Below are positions 45,906 to 55,959 of a stretch of 64,000 nucleotides of DNA, piece by piece. Both the position numbers and the translations under genes were made by a program. The stretch lies in the NCBI RefSeq assembly GCF_910592395.1, contig NC_088320.1, positions 14,320,501 to 14,384,500 of the forward strand, in the 5' to 3' direction. Under the pieces are notes generated by a model. It had not been told where the DNA came from and did no database searches. It was given only the letters and a program-made list of their open reading frames with translations. The stretch's first letter is position 1. Every line of letters begins with the position of its first letter. The DNA comes from Lineus longissimus (lineage: Eukaryota > Nemertea > Pilidiophora > Heteronemertea > Lineidae).

Positions 45906-46202
45906 TCGAGAAAAAAAATCGTATTTGAATCTAAAAAAAAACATGATGTCCCTAATGGGCCACCGTAGTTTATAGGCTATATGCATGGACTTCATGGCAC
46001 ACCTCCACGTTTATTTTTTATTCAACAATCATGAATATAGGCTTGATGCAGATCTAGCAAACATTTTTCACAAGGCTCATTGACCATGAAGTTTTAGTGA
46101 TAATCCGGCATGTTTATCCATTTGACTTACCCAATGGTGAATTAACGTTTCCTCCATGGGTAAACTTGGGTTAACGCAAGGGGTTAACGGCATTTTTCAT
46201 AC

Positions 46203-46450
46203 CGTGGAAGTAACCTGTCTTGCAAAATACCCCGCATCCCAGCACAAAGTAAGTGTCTCGCCCAACATGCCCAAGGTCAAAGATATCAACATGAAGTAAC
46301 ATGTCTTGCAAAATGCCTCGCATCTCAGCACAAAGTAAGTGTCTCGTCTAAGGCCTAGGCCCAAGATCTTACGAGTATTTTGTCTCTCCAAATGCTTTCC
46401 ATCTTGATATAAAGTAAAGTTTTTCCAAAGGCCCAGATCTTAGCAGAAAG
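46203..46450. repeat. Three diverged tandem units of about 87 bp
   Basis: AAGTAACCTGTCTTGCAAAA at 46206 recurs as AAGTAACATGTCTTGCAAAA at about 46293, each followed by AGCACAAAGTAAGTGTCTCG. A third, weaker unit (TTGATATAAAGTAAAGTTTT) follows. Confidence 0.8.
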
Positions 46451-47162
46451 CAATGTGTCTTGCCCGAGCCACAAAAGTGCAAATACCTGTATTTTTTCTT
46501 GGGCAACATTTATACCACAAACTATACGGTTCATCGCACATCAACATGATCATGGTAGAATACCACTCATTTATCATTCAGACGATTCTATAATAATCAC
46601 TTCATCTTACGGCAATCCGTCATTCAATACATTTGAAAAAAATTACCCAAGTTATGATGGTCCAATAATGGTTTTGCAAGGACAATGACAAGGTGACGCT
46701 GTTAGAGTCAGACGATGGCTTTCAATGGTCGAGAAATATCATGCCACAGGGTAGCATTTCATGACCAGCCAATCAAAAGCTGAATCTCCCGTTAATTGTT
46801 CCGTCGTTTTCAGTATAAATGCCGTATGGGAACACTCATCATCACAAATACGATACAGAAGTTGTATTTCACGGTAAGTTTCTACCTTTCCTGTTTTCAA
46901 AGGTCTAGGTTTGGCTGGATATTTTCCCTCCAAACAGTCAGAGGCCTAATAAAACGTATTTTCTCAAGTAAAAATTCAATTATGCCATGATAATACGGTT
47001 TGAAAATCTCGCATGAATGATATGATATGTAATCAGTACAGAAATACTTGCTCGATTCATTAATATTTTGACTTTTGCCTTTTCATTTGCAAGCGACTAT
47101 TGTTTTACTGATTAGCAATTTATGATAAAATATTTTCGACACTTTAACTTGATGAATAGAGG
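46451..47162. other. Unassigned sequence
   Basis: Short ORFs without motifs. No RNA gene or long repeat is seen. Confidence 0.3.
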
Positions 47163-47315
47163 CCCTTACACCAGGCGAAGGAAGCCACTGCTGGCCACAA
47201 CAAACAAGAGGCAAAGAAAAGACTGCATGGTCGCACACCACATGTTCTTTTGTTCGTTGTGCCTATATTTACGTTTGTTTTGGCTAGCAGTGACTTCCTC
47301 CGCCTGGTATAAAAG
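47163..47315. mobile_element. 150-bp inverted-repeat element
   Basis: CTTACACCAGGCGAAGGAAG at the left is mirrored by CTTCCTCCGCCTGGTATAAAAG at the right, and both continue into CCACTGCTGGCCA / TGGCTAGCAGTG. About 35-bp arms and a 75-bp loop. No TSD call. Confidence 0.65.
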
Positions 47316-48056
47316 TGACTATGGTCCAAACTATGACGAAAGAGGAGAAATTATTGCACGTAACAAAAATATTGATAGCAGCAGAATACAGCCTTTCAAT
47401 TTTCTCGTCTACAGGTCTACACGACTTTATTTCTTAAAAGTTGATTTCGAATTTGGTGCATGATAAATATGTAATGCTTATAAGGAATAAGGCAAATTGG
47501 TAGATTTTCTAGGTACATATTTGCTTAAAACTGGCACAGAGCGCTTTCCGGGTCCTTTCACATGCAGATGTGTACAAGCACAATAATAGCTTTCATGTGA
47601 GCAATATGGCTGATAACCTTGTTCAGGGTGATCCAGAAAAAAACGCAACTGGATACTTCCATTACCATAAGGTTAAACCATTCATACCAGTGGATGGGGA
47701 ATCTTTCCGGAAGGATAAAGATACCAAGATCGACCAATTATGTTTAGTAGTTTTTGTTGTAGAGACGTTTTTGTGAAGCAAGGTTGGAGTCCCTTGGCCA
47801 GGTTGTAGGTTGGTGTGCTGAGGCCTGACCATGCTGACGCGACCTTTACTCAGTTGCAAATGGTCACTGGGAACCTTATCAACATTATCTCATATCAGTA
47901 TTATTAACTAATTTTAATCCACCTACTTACCAAGTTCAATTTACCGGCACAGTTCGATTTCTGCGCTTCAAACAATTGGCACAATAGGCTCTAAACCAAA
48001 AACTACTGAACCAAATCGGGCGATCTTGGTATCATTCTTCTCCTTGAACGATTCCC
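47316..48056. other. Unassigned sequence
   Basis: Short ORFs only. No motif, RNA gene or clear repeat. Confidence 0.3.
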
Positions 48057-48148
48057 CACCCTGAGTGTATTTAAACCCCTCGTGCGAGTGATCATTTGTC
48101 ATTTATTGTCTGTTCGCCTAGGTGTGCAGATCTTCCTCCGCTCTGTTA
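48057..48148 (+). promoter_or_regulatory. Promoter/leader-exon module, copy 1
   Basis: CACCCTGAGTGTATTTAAACCCCTCG with a TATTTAAA box at 48068-48075 is followed by GAGTGATCATTTGTCATTTATTG and then a candidate splice donor TTA|GTAAGTAT (exon end 48148). The same arrangement occurs 540 bp downstream at 48598-48689. The spacing would suit a TATA-driven start about 30 bp after the box and a short non-coding leader exon for the Link gene. Inferred from sequence pattern only. Confidence 0.4.
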
Positions 48149-48218
48149 GTAAGTATCGCCGTATTTGTATACACCTTCCTGTACACTGTACAGGCGCTAC
48201 ACTGTGCTTTGATGGTGT

Positions 48219-48580
48219 AGCGAGTCTCGCAGCTCATGGAAGTCATTTGTGGCTGACCATGAGGCGATGAAGTTTGACGAGTGAGGGTCGTCATTTAGTA
48301 ACAGATAAGGGCTGTTACGGTAGAAGGCTACCATATCTGCAAAGAAGCAGCGAGTCTCGCAGCAGATGGAAGTCATTCGTTGCTGGCCATGAGGCGATAA
48401 AAAAAATGACTAGTGAGGGTCGTCTATTTTTATGGATGGCAGTCGTGATTGACCACGTGGCGATGGATTGCCAATGTTGCGTGATAGTGTTTTAATTTTG
48501 GACAGATAAGAGCTATAATTTCGATGGAACCCTTCCATATCAGCGCTGTCATTTCTGGCTGGCCATTGGGTTATTGAAAA
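48219..48580. repeat. 128-bp tandem unit, two good and one or two weak copies
   Basis: AGCGAGTCTCGCAG(C) and the following ATGGAAGTCATT(T/C)GT, ACCATGAGGCGAT/GCCATGAGGCGAT and AGTGAGGGTCGTC recur with a 128-bp shift (48219 and 48347). Degraded versions follow to about 48580. It lies between the two promoter-like modules. Confidence 0.75.
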
Positions 48581-48597
48581 TACATGTATGCTAATAC

Positions 48598-48689
48598 ACC
48601 CTGAGTTTATTTAAACCCCTCGAGCGAGTGAACATTTGTCATTCATTGCGTGTTCGCACGAGTGAATGAGCGGGGAGAAGAACTCTTAG
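48598..48689 (+). promoter_or_regulatory. Promoter/leader-exon module, copy 2
   Basis: CACCCTGAGTTTATTTAAACCCCTCG with TATTTAAA at 48608-48615, then GAGTGAACATTTGTCATTCATTG and a donor CTTAG|GTAATTG (exon end 48689). It is the nearer of two such modules upstream of the Link gene, whose first coding exon has an acceptor at 49180-49181. A transcript starting near 48640 and splicing 48689 to 49182 would give a short 5' UTR. A C run (about 48726-48745) lies just inside the putative intron. Confidence 0.45.
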
Positions 48690-49212
48690 GTAATTGTTTG
48701 ATAGTCATTGTCAAATTTGTTGTGCCCCCCCCCCCCCCCCCCCCCGCACTCTTTCGATGGTGCGCCTCGATTCGCTTGTAGTAATTTCAGGCAATATGCT
48801 TGATCCTTTTCATTCCCCAACACTCGATGAGAATGAGCGAAGAGGGCAGGCACTCAGGATGCTATCACATCCACTGATATCAATGGTTTTAACCCCCTGG
48901 TAGTGGAAGTATCAGGTTGCGTTTTTTTTCTGGACCACCCTGTATGAGGCGATTGCCCGATTATATTAGCAAGAAAAGTCACTTGTTCGGTGACTTCACA
49001 TTTGCCCAAATTGCGGTATATTGGTAACATATTCTAACAAAGAAATCGACATAAGAGCCCTGCACTGCATACTGAGTCCTGAAATGCATATCATTACCTT
49101 AATTCCAACTACAAATGATACAAATGCATTTCAGCAAAAGTTCGAATCTCGTTATATTTTCTTTCGTTTTAATGATTTCAGCTCGGTCTCGAATAAAGTC
49201 CTGGCAATTAAC

Positions 49213-52200
49213 ATGAAGATTTTAGCCGTGTTTATGGTGATTGCGGCTGCGTCCAATGTGGCGATGGCGTTTGGTAAGATTGTTTATAGTTACTCCCATA
49301 ACACCCCAATGCCTTCTCCTCAATAACCGATGATTTAGTGTGAATAGGGTCGTGACAGACTCTCATGACCAATGTAGGCTTATCTCCAAATACCATACTA
49401 TTAGTTTGGAAAGCTAAAAAACAACCTGAGGCCTATAGACGGTTTGCGAAAATAAATTTCGGCCATTTTGAAAAGGCCTTTTCACAGGCAGTGTAAAGTT
49501 TACCATGACGTAAATGTCCTGTTTTAAATCTAATCATCACCAAAAGCAGTCAAAATATCATGAACCTTGGAAGAAATGGTCGTGAAAGTCATGTTTTAAA
49601 TCCAGTCATCACCAAAAGCATTCAAAATATAATGAACCTTAAAGTAAATTACTTTTAGAAAGCTGGTATATACTTTTACTTAATGCCATCAATTTAAAAG
49701 CGTCCAGGGATCAGTATTATAACAAATTCGTACGAAAATCTCTGAACTCAATTCAATTTGGCTTTTATCTATAACATGATATTGCAAACATAAATTGGAC
49801 AAACTATTTGTATCTTCAAAAATAATCAACGCCGTCATTTCACTCTAATTTCTTCGGTTTATTATTATGCTGGTCTCGAAATGCATTCTAAAATTTTTGG
49901 TTGCCATTTTTGATGCTGTAACGTAGTTATTGAAATTTGATATTTCAATATCTTTCTCATTGAATCTTTCTCATTGAAATCTCATTGAAATCAAAAATTC
50001 GAGATCTCGAATTAAAATCATTTTGAGAAGTTCAATAATGTATTCTGATACCAACCTGATGATAAAGTGAAGAAATCAGAGTAATGTTGGCGTTGGTTAG
50101 TTTAGTCAATCTTTGCATAACCATGGTTATGAAAGCCCAACCGATACAGTTCGGAGACCAGTAGCTGAAACGTGTTCTGACTTTTTCGTCCTAATATTTT
50201 GTATATTGACCTCTGGACGCTCTCTCTCGATGTGCACCCTATTGTGTCTGCAGAGTATACCTCGCTTTCGATTTGTGCACTGGGGATAATGGGTATATTC
50301 AGTGGAAGATGCAAATGTACATCACGAATATTTCCGAGAGCTCGGCTTCGGTCTTACCCGGGAAGGAATATTTGACCCGTCATCTTTAAGTTGTGTGCTG
50401 GGGGTGACGGGTATAATTGATAGAAGATCCAATGCACGTTATGAACACTCCCGATCATGCCGATGGCTCGGCCTTGGCCCTACTCTGGAATGAATATTTC
50501 GATCCAACACATTTCTTATTAGTGTGTCGGGTGACAATTGGATTGATTCAGACATTTCAACTTGCCTACCAGGCTGCCCCTCTTCTAAATATAATTGTCC
50601 TGAATAAATTTCTAAAAGAATAATTCGTTTCAGATGTGAGCGTCCCTGTCATTAATTTGGTGAAATCATCCAGAGGTAATTCCCAAATCAAAAACCTTGC
50701 CGAAGCTCAGCAAGTATGCAAGGCATATGCCCCAGGGATGCGGGTTGCCACTCCCGCTGAGCTGATGGCAGCTTTCAAAATAGGCTACGAAAGGTGCAGC
50801 TGTGGATACCTCTCGGACGGGAGGGCTAGTTATGTTATGCAGAAGTGGAGGCCCGGGTGTGCTGGCCGTGGATTCACTACATGCGGATACAGAGGAAGCT
50901 ATAACACCTACTGCACCACCGGAAGTAAGTAAAATAGTAGAACGAATAGAAATAAAAAGTGACAGTACAAGTTTTAATTCCAGGGCTCCAATATGAGGGT
51001 ACACTGTATTTTAATCAATAAACTCAAGCAACATTAACAATCAATTAGTAATAAATACTATACAGTTTTATAAACCCTGTCATTAGAAAGGACGACGGTT
51101 TACGACTTGGGCAACCGAGATTTCATTCGGAAACTTAGGTGCGTCTTATTTTATTAGAACTACAAAGTTATGGAACTTTTGCCTTTTGAACTCGGGAGTT
51201 AGAAAAAAAGAATTTAAGACCTGCATAGAGAAATTCCTTGTTGACAGAATGGATCGCCAGGATGTTGGCAACAAGTACCTTTGCCAGAATCTGTCGTCGT
51301 TGCTTCATTTGCAGACCAACCTAGCATATGCACATTCTCGGCAGTCACCGTAGGGTGCACTTCGAGTGAGTGTCCAGAGAATTCGGTCGAAAATGTCTGA
51401 ACTCTCTTCATATTCGCCAACATATCACTCGACTAACTTCTTTGTATTTTGTGACTTGCCTGATGATAAACCATTCTTGAATTTCTCAAAATGCGTTTAA
51501 TTCGAGATATCGAATTTGAGTTCATCGTTAGTTAATTTGAATTAATTGAACAGCATCAGAATTGACAATCAAATACGTAAGAATGTAATTCGAGACCAAC
51601 TTGGTGATAAACCGAAGAAGTTAGAGTGATATGTTGGCTTTGATTAATTTTAAAGATGCAAATAGTTTGGTATTTGCATTACTATGTTTTAACTGAAACC
51701 CAAACTGATAGTTTTCAGATTTTTTCAGACTACCGAGTTCAGACTTTTTCGTCCGAATATTTAAAGGACCAATTTAATTTACTAATTTAAGGGCAATATT
51801 ACCCTGTTATTGGCTGCCGAGTCGCCTCCTCTTCTACATAGGTAGTTAATTCCATCAACAAATTGTAAATTTAAAGTACATTCAGGAACAAATATACTAC
51901 AGTAAAAAACCGCCTGTTCCTTTAATGGAACATTTATACGTGTCAATTCATGTACCGTTTTACATTGGCGATAATTTCAGGTCCTATCCTGTCCGTAAAG
52001 AAATATGGCCAACAATACAAGGTCCGAAGTCTCGCCGATGCCGATGCTACTTGCAAGAAATATGATGGTATGCAAGTAGCCACGTACGACCAGGTCAACA
52101 CAGCCAGGACTAAAGACAACTACGAAAAATGCTCGTGTGGGTACATGAAGACCAGCTCAGGAAGGCCATTCGTAGGCTATCCGATGCTGAAATGGAGAAA

Positions 52201-52279
52201 AGGATGCGCTGGTGCAGGCATGGCCAATTGCCGAACCATCTTTGGTAACGTTTTCTGCGTCAATCCTTGGAACGCATAA
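49213..52279 (+). CDS. Secreted protein with two six-cysteine Link-like modules
   Basis: Coding exons 49213-49273, 50634-50924 and 51981-52279, joined by two phase-1 GT-AG introns, give 216 residues. Residues 1-19 are a signal peptide (MKILAVFMVIAAASNVAMA). Exons 2 and 3 each encode one module resembling the Link (Xlink, hyaluronan-binding) domain: AEAQQVCKAY, RVATPAELMAAFKIGYERC, CGYLSDGRASY, WRPGCAG and a final TYC in module 1, and matching blocks in module 2. Each module has six cysteines (49, 75, 77, 96, 104, 114; 142, 168, 170, 193, 201, 210) where a standard Link domain has four; the extra pair is in CxC and just after the GC motif. Likely extracellular, possibly glycan binding. Start ATG is the only one preceding the signal peptide after an acceptor at 49181. 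Confidence 0.85.
49950..50200. repeat. Intron 1 block duplicated in intron 2
   Basis: AATTCGAGATCTCGAATT, ACCAACCTGATGATAAAGTG followed by AAGAAATCAGAGT, GCGTTGGTTAGTTT and GACTTTTTCGTCCTAATATTT occur here. They recur in the same order at about 51495-51765 (ACCAACTTGGTGATAAACCG, GACTTTTTCGTCCGAATATTT). The second Link module thus arose by duplication of exon 2 together with its upstream intron. Confidence 0.8.
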
Positions 52280-52326
52280 TGAGTTATCCCGATTTCTGGT
52301 AATTCAATGTAGCAGTGAATCTTGCC

Positions 52327-52332
52327 AATAAA
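52327..52332 (+). terminator. Polyadenylation signal of the Link gene
   Basis: AATAAA about 48 bp after the stop codon, followed by a T/G-rich stretch (GTTTTGATCTGATC). Fits the 3' end of the gene at 49213-52279. Confidence 0.7.
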
Positions 52333-52339
52333 GTTTTGA

Positions 52340-53301
52340 TCTGATCAAAGTCCACTTGCTCCTCTAAAACTTCATTGGTTGTTTGTGAAATCGATGATTA
52401 AGAACAAATTGTCGACTCTCGGAAAAACCGGTGAATGTGACATTCGAGCAAACCGGTGAACAGGGTGAATGTGACCTTCAGTTTTTGCGCCTATTTGCAG
52501 GTAGTGGTTGTGACCGGTGTGACAGCGGATATAGTCCCCCTGGAGTCATAGTCCGGTAGCATTGTATCTGACCAATTAAGCAGCATGATCTATTGTACCG
52601 CTAACTCTAACCAAAACATTTAGCAATGCAGGCTATTGTTACACGGACTATCAGCCCTAGGACTACTATCCCCGCCACACCGGCCCTTTCCTTTGGGCCA
52701 TTCAAGAGTGGAATATGATGCTTCGTTTGAGCTGTAATGTTAGTTTTGGTGATGTATCACAAAAAGTGATAAAAATATTCCTCACAAAACTTTATTTCGA
52801 TTTGTGCAGTGATTCACGACTTGTAGGGTCGTTTTATAACTTGACATCCTTCATGTTAAATTTACAATTTGGAAACAATTTAACCTACATAAAGCTCAGA
52901 AAGCATCTAATCAACTATCGAGCCCATTCCTGAGCCGAAGATATGTTAAATAGACACTTCAGCATAAACATTTATTTGTTTAGATAATGATTACTCCCAC
53001 TGGCCGCATTTACCCTTTCCTCCCAGATTACCGGAGTGCCAGTTCGTTATGATAGTTCCAAAAACTACCGCACAATGCGCCGGAAATGATGTGCCAGTGG
53101 CCCAGGTTGTTTGCATCCGTGATTGGGCCACGCGGCGCGGCCCCAGAGGCGTGGCCTCCCAACATTCTTTTTTCTTTTAGACGACCCGTTGATGTCTGGC
53201 TGATGTCATACCTGCCTTGACCCGATTATCATTAAATACAATCGATGCAGTGTATGGATTCATGGTTGACTTTATAATGCGAAAATCCAATCACTTGTTA
53301 T
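52340..53301. other. Unassigned sequence
   Basis: Downstream of the Link gene. Contains GTGAATGTGAC(A/C)TTC short repeats at about 52430-52480. Around 53000-53090 a frame reads PHLPFPPRLPECQFVMIVPKTTAQCAGND-like residues with cysteines, but I cannot assign it. Confidence 0.3.
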
Positions 53302-53545
53302 TACTTGACTTGCCAAACTCAGCTCGACGCCGAACTGCAGCGCCACTCGCGGAAAAAGATAGAACAACTCGACATTTTTTTCACCGGTTTTCTCGCTGCG
53401 CATGCGTACCAGCGGAAATCAACAAAAGATGACGCTGGTACGCATGCGCAGCGAGAAAACCGGTGAAAAAAATGTCGAGTTGTTTTATCTTTGTCCGCAA
53501 GTGGCGCTGCAGTTCGGCGTCGAGCTGAGTTTGGCAAGTCAAGTA
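53302..53545. mobile_element. Palindromic MITE, 113-bp arms, 18-bp loop
   Basis: Arms 53302-53414 and 53433-53545 pair almost perfectly (outer end TACTTGACTTGCCAAACTCA; inner end CGCATGCGTACCAGCG). Open frames on both strands through the arms are a by-product of the palindrome. Confidence 0.85.
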
Positions 53546-53814
53546 TTAGGTGAAGCCCCGGTAAGCGGACCCGATTTTTGCCGCCTTTTGGCTCGCGACG
53601 CATCCCCGACCCGACCGCATCTGATATCATGGCCATAATGCAAAGGGTAGGCCGTTTCTCGAGGCGAAATTGACGATCATATGGGACTGTCAAATACACA
53701 CTGGCATGGCATTTAGAGCTTTTCTGTTGAGTTTTGATGGCATATATGAAAATGTTGTTTTGGATTTCCGAGATGGCCGCCACAGATGGATGGCCGCGAC
53801 TCTGCGCAAATGAA

Positions 53815-54092
53815 ACAAATAAAATAAATAAATGCAGGTTCTTATATACAACGTTTTATAATGTACAGCATTCTCAAATCACTTGACATTAAATAACTCG
53901 GATGAGCTGCTCAATCACCGCTACAACCTGAGAATTTCCGACGTGTACCCATTTAAAGACCTGAGTGGAGTTGGGCATAAAGCAAAGCGACCTGACTGGT
54001 CTCACGCCGCAAGTGGAAATCGAACCAGGGTCATCTCGACTGCTTGTCAGAGACCCGAGCCACTACACCACCGCGGCCCCTGTAGCTGATTC
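53815..54092 (-). repeat. tRNA-derived SINE
   Basis: On the minus strand, GGTGGTGTAGTGGCTCGGG (box A-like) is followed about 33 bases later by GGTTCGATTTCC (box B, plus positions about 54015-54026), the internal RNA polymerase III promoter of a tRNA-like head. A unique body of about 150 bp follows. It ends in a TTTATTTATTTTATTTG tail near 53815. Not a functional tRNA: no acceptor-stem pairing around it is evident. Confidence 0.7.
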
Positions 54093-54491
54093 TATTTTCG
54101 TAACACTTTTATGGAGTGCGGTATCTTCCCGGCATAATAACCTATGCGGATCCCGGTGTAACAGTTTTAAATGTCTTATATTATATAGTCTGCTCCAAGA
54201 TGTTGAGAATGTTGCATATCAGATGATGAGCGCCGGGGATGATAAGAGCACAGGGCGCGGGCGGGGAAATTCTTCGAGACGTTTAAAATCCTTTTTCTCA
54301 CCTGTTGTATTGTCGAAGGGCACGGTTCACTTATCACTTGAAGATCACTTATTTTCTGGTGGGAGGCCGAGGTTCAACACCTGGTTTGACGTACATGCCA
54401 GTCCCATCCCTTGTTCCTCCCTAGTCTGGAGTGGAAAGTATCAAATAAATCTTGATCGTATTTGAGCTTCAGTAAGAAATTATATTCTGAA
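54093..54491. other. Unassigned sequence downstream of the ShKT exon
   Basis: A 166-codon plus-strand ORF overlaps the SINE and has no domain. It may contain the 3' UTR of the minus-strand gene; the TGA is at 54492-54494. Confidence 0.35.
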
Positions 54492-54736
54492 TCAGATTAC
54501 TACTTCTACATCTACATGCACTTGTACTCGCTTCGGCGGTAGAATGTCTGTCTGCTTGACTATTCGAACAGGTGACTTTGTTTGGACGCCGCATTGGTTA
54601 CATGTCTTGCTAAAATAACACGCCATCAAAATCAGTTTTTTGGTACACTCGCCCCAACGCTTCCACTTCGTGCAATCAGCTGCAGTTCCCCATCCTCCCG
54701 TTACGTATAAGTCCACGCAGGTTGTATCCTTGTACA
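54492..54736 (-). CDS. Terminal exon with ShKT module (end of FN2/ShKT gene)
   Basis: Starts after an acceptor (TTTTCAG, minus strand) in phase 1 and ends at a TGA. It encodes an ShKT (ShK-toxin-like) module: DTTCVD, ADCTKWKRWGECTKK, MACYFSKTCNQC, six cysteines in the family order, followed by a basic tail of about 30 residues. ShKT modules are common C-terminal appendages of secreted animal enzymes and matrix proteins; the name does not imply toxicity. The two FN2 exons and lysine-rich frame upstream on the same strand, with phase-1 boundaries, suggest one secreted protein, but the linking exons are not fully resolved. Confidence 0.7.
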
Positions 54737-55117
54737 CTGAAAATGATAGAAATATTAGGATGGCCATCGATTCTAGTCAACAAAGTAACGTGTATATTAT
54801 CATGAACTTGAAGAACAAATTAAAAGATAGTTAGACAACATCTGGTAAATATCAAAAACTCGTAAGAATTAAATGGGTATTTATAAAAATGGGGATTTTT
54901 GTATATAGGTTAACTAGTTTATTTGTTGTAAATTACGTTAATTTCTTCCTGTAATAACTCATGCTTAGTCCAACATCATGTGATGGTAGAAACTCGAGCA
55001 ACAAGTGGGAAACTGTATTGATACTTCAATATAAGCTAGGTGCTGTCAGGAGAGAGGGTTAAGCATCAAAGGAACTTACCCTGTTCAGTGACACAATTAC
55101 AAATCTTATCGTATTTG

Positions 55118-55348
55118 CCACTGGAGCTGAAAGGGTGGATGTCGTCCTGGGTGCCGACAAATGGTACCCAGGTTCAAGATTGACTGGACAATAAGCACCC
55201 TGGGTGCCATTACACTAGACAAATAGCAACCAGCTTCTTTTTGCATGGCTTACGGATCTTAGGGACGAGGACGTTTCTTGCAATCTCGTTTTATCTCGCG
55301 CCGTGGTACTTGCACCCAGGACGACATCCACCCTTTCAGCGCCACTGG
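55118..55348. mobile_element. Short MITE in the presumed last intron
   Basis: GCTGAAAGGGTGGATGTCGT followed by CCTGGGTGC is repeated as a perfect 29-bp reverse complement 185 bp away. Outer bases pair as CCACTGGAG / CCAGTGGCG. No ORF. Confidence 0.75.
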
Positions 55349-55959
55349 AACATGCGATTTTGCAGTCCGACCATAAAGAAAAATTGATATAATGTTTAGA
55401 GCAGTCCAACTAATGAAATATGATGGCCAAAATCACAGCCACATGCAAAAGAAGAAAGGGTTAACGTTGTACTGGACGACGTAACGTGTCGATGCTTCCT
55501 ACGAAATGATCAAAGGTTTACCAAAATCACACGGAATCCGGAACCATGTTTTGGTTGGGTTTTTTACGTAAATGCCTTAGCAAACAAAATGCACTGTCGA
55601 CTGTTGTCATGGTTCTAACGTCAACACGTCGTGACAGCTATGTCTTGGCAAGTTTCACAGCCTTCGGCCCCCATAAACTCATTTTATGTTTACAGCATCG
55701 TTGTTTAGTTTCATCAGAAATTACTTCTTTTATGGGTAAAGAGTAGATTTCAGGCGGTATAGCATGATCAACCTTTGGTAAACAATGCTCTCAATCAAGG
55801 GTATTGATCTATAGTGTGTGTGCCTCACTCTGTTCTGTGTTCAAATAGGCTAAGGAAGATACATTTTCGGTTCCGCACTATCTTTACTTTGACCATCACA
55901 TTATTTTATCAACTGTTGCCCATGGCCATGCACTGCTAAAAGGTGGAAAATCCTCCTTC
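55349..55959. other. Unassigned sequence
   Basis: Lies between the ShKT exon and the lysine-rich tract, so probably intronic on the minus strand. No motif recognised. Confidence 0.35.

Larger units (their letters stand above)
42295..45968. mobile_element. Giant foldback element built of 21/22-bp repeats, TSD GTTTAT
   Basis: Outer inverted repeats start TACGGTGGCCCATTAGGGAC and continue uniquely for about 70 bp through CATCATGTTTTTTTTTAGAT. GTTTAT at 42289-42294 and 45969-45974 gives a 6-bp target duplication. Inside are a left array (about 42344-44400), a central palindrome (44401-45116) and a right array in opposite orientation (45117-45905). No transposase is present. A 6-bp duplication is known for Polintons and a few other DNA-transposon groups; the superfamily is undetermined. 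Confidence 0.85.

Noticed and set aside
42227-45995. Many ORFs of ISVEKSIYFRGDKCYF type
   Set aside because: Direct translations of the 21/22-bp satellite of the foldback element, present on either strand according to arm orientation; no start, splice or domain context.
48726-48745. Poly-C run as a gap or vector artefact
   Set aside because: Homopolymers of this size (also poly-G at 29635-29650) occur naturally; nothing else marks an assembly join.
53319-53783. 154-codon minus ORF and its mirror on the plus strand
   Set aside because: Open frame produced by the palindromic MITE arms.
53965-54092. A genuine tRNA gene on the minus strand
   Set aside because: Box A and box B-like sequences are present but the acceptor stem does not pair and a SINE body follows.
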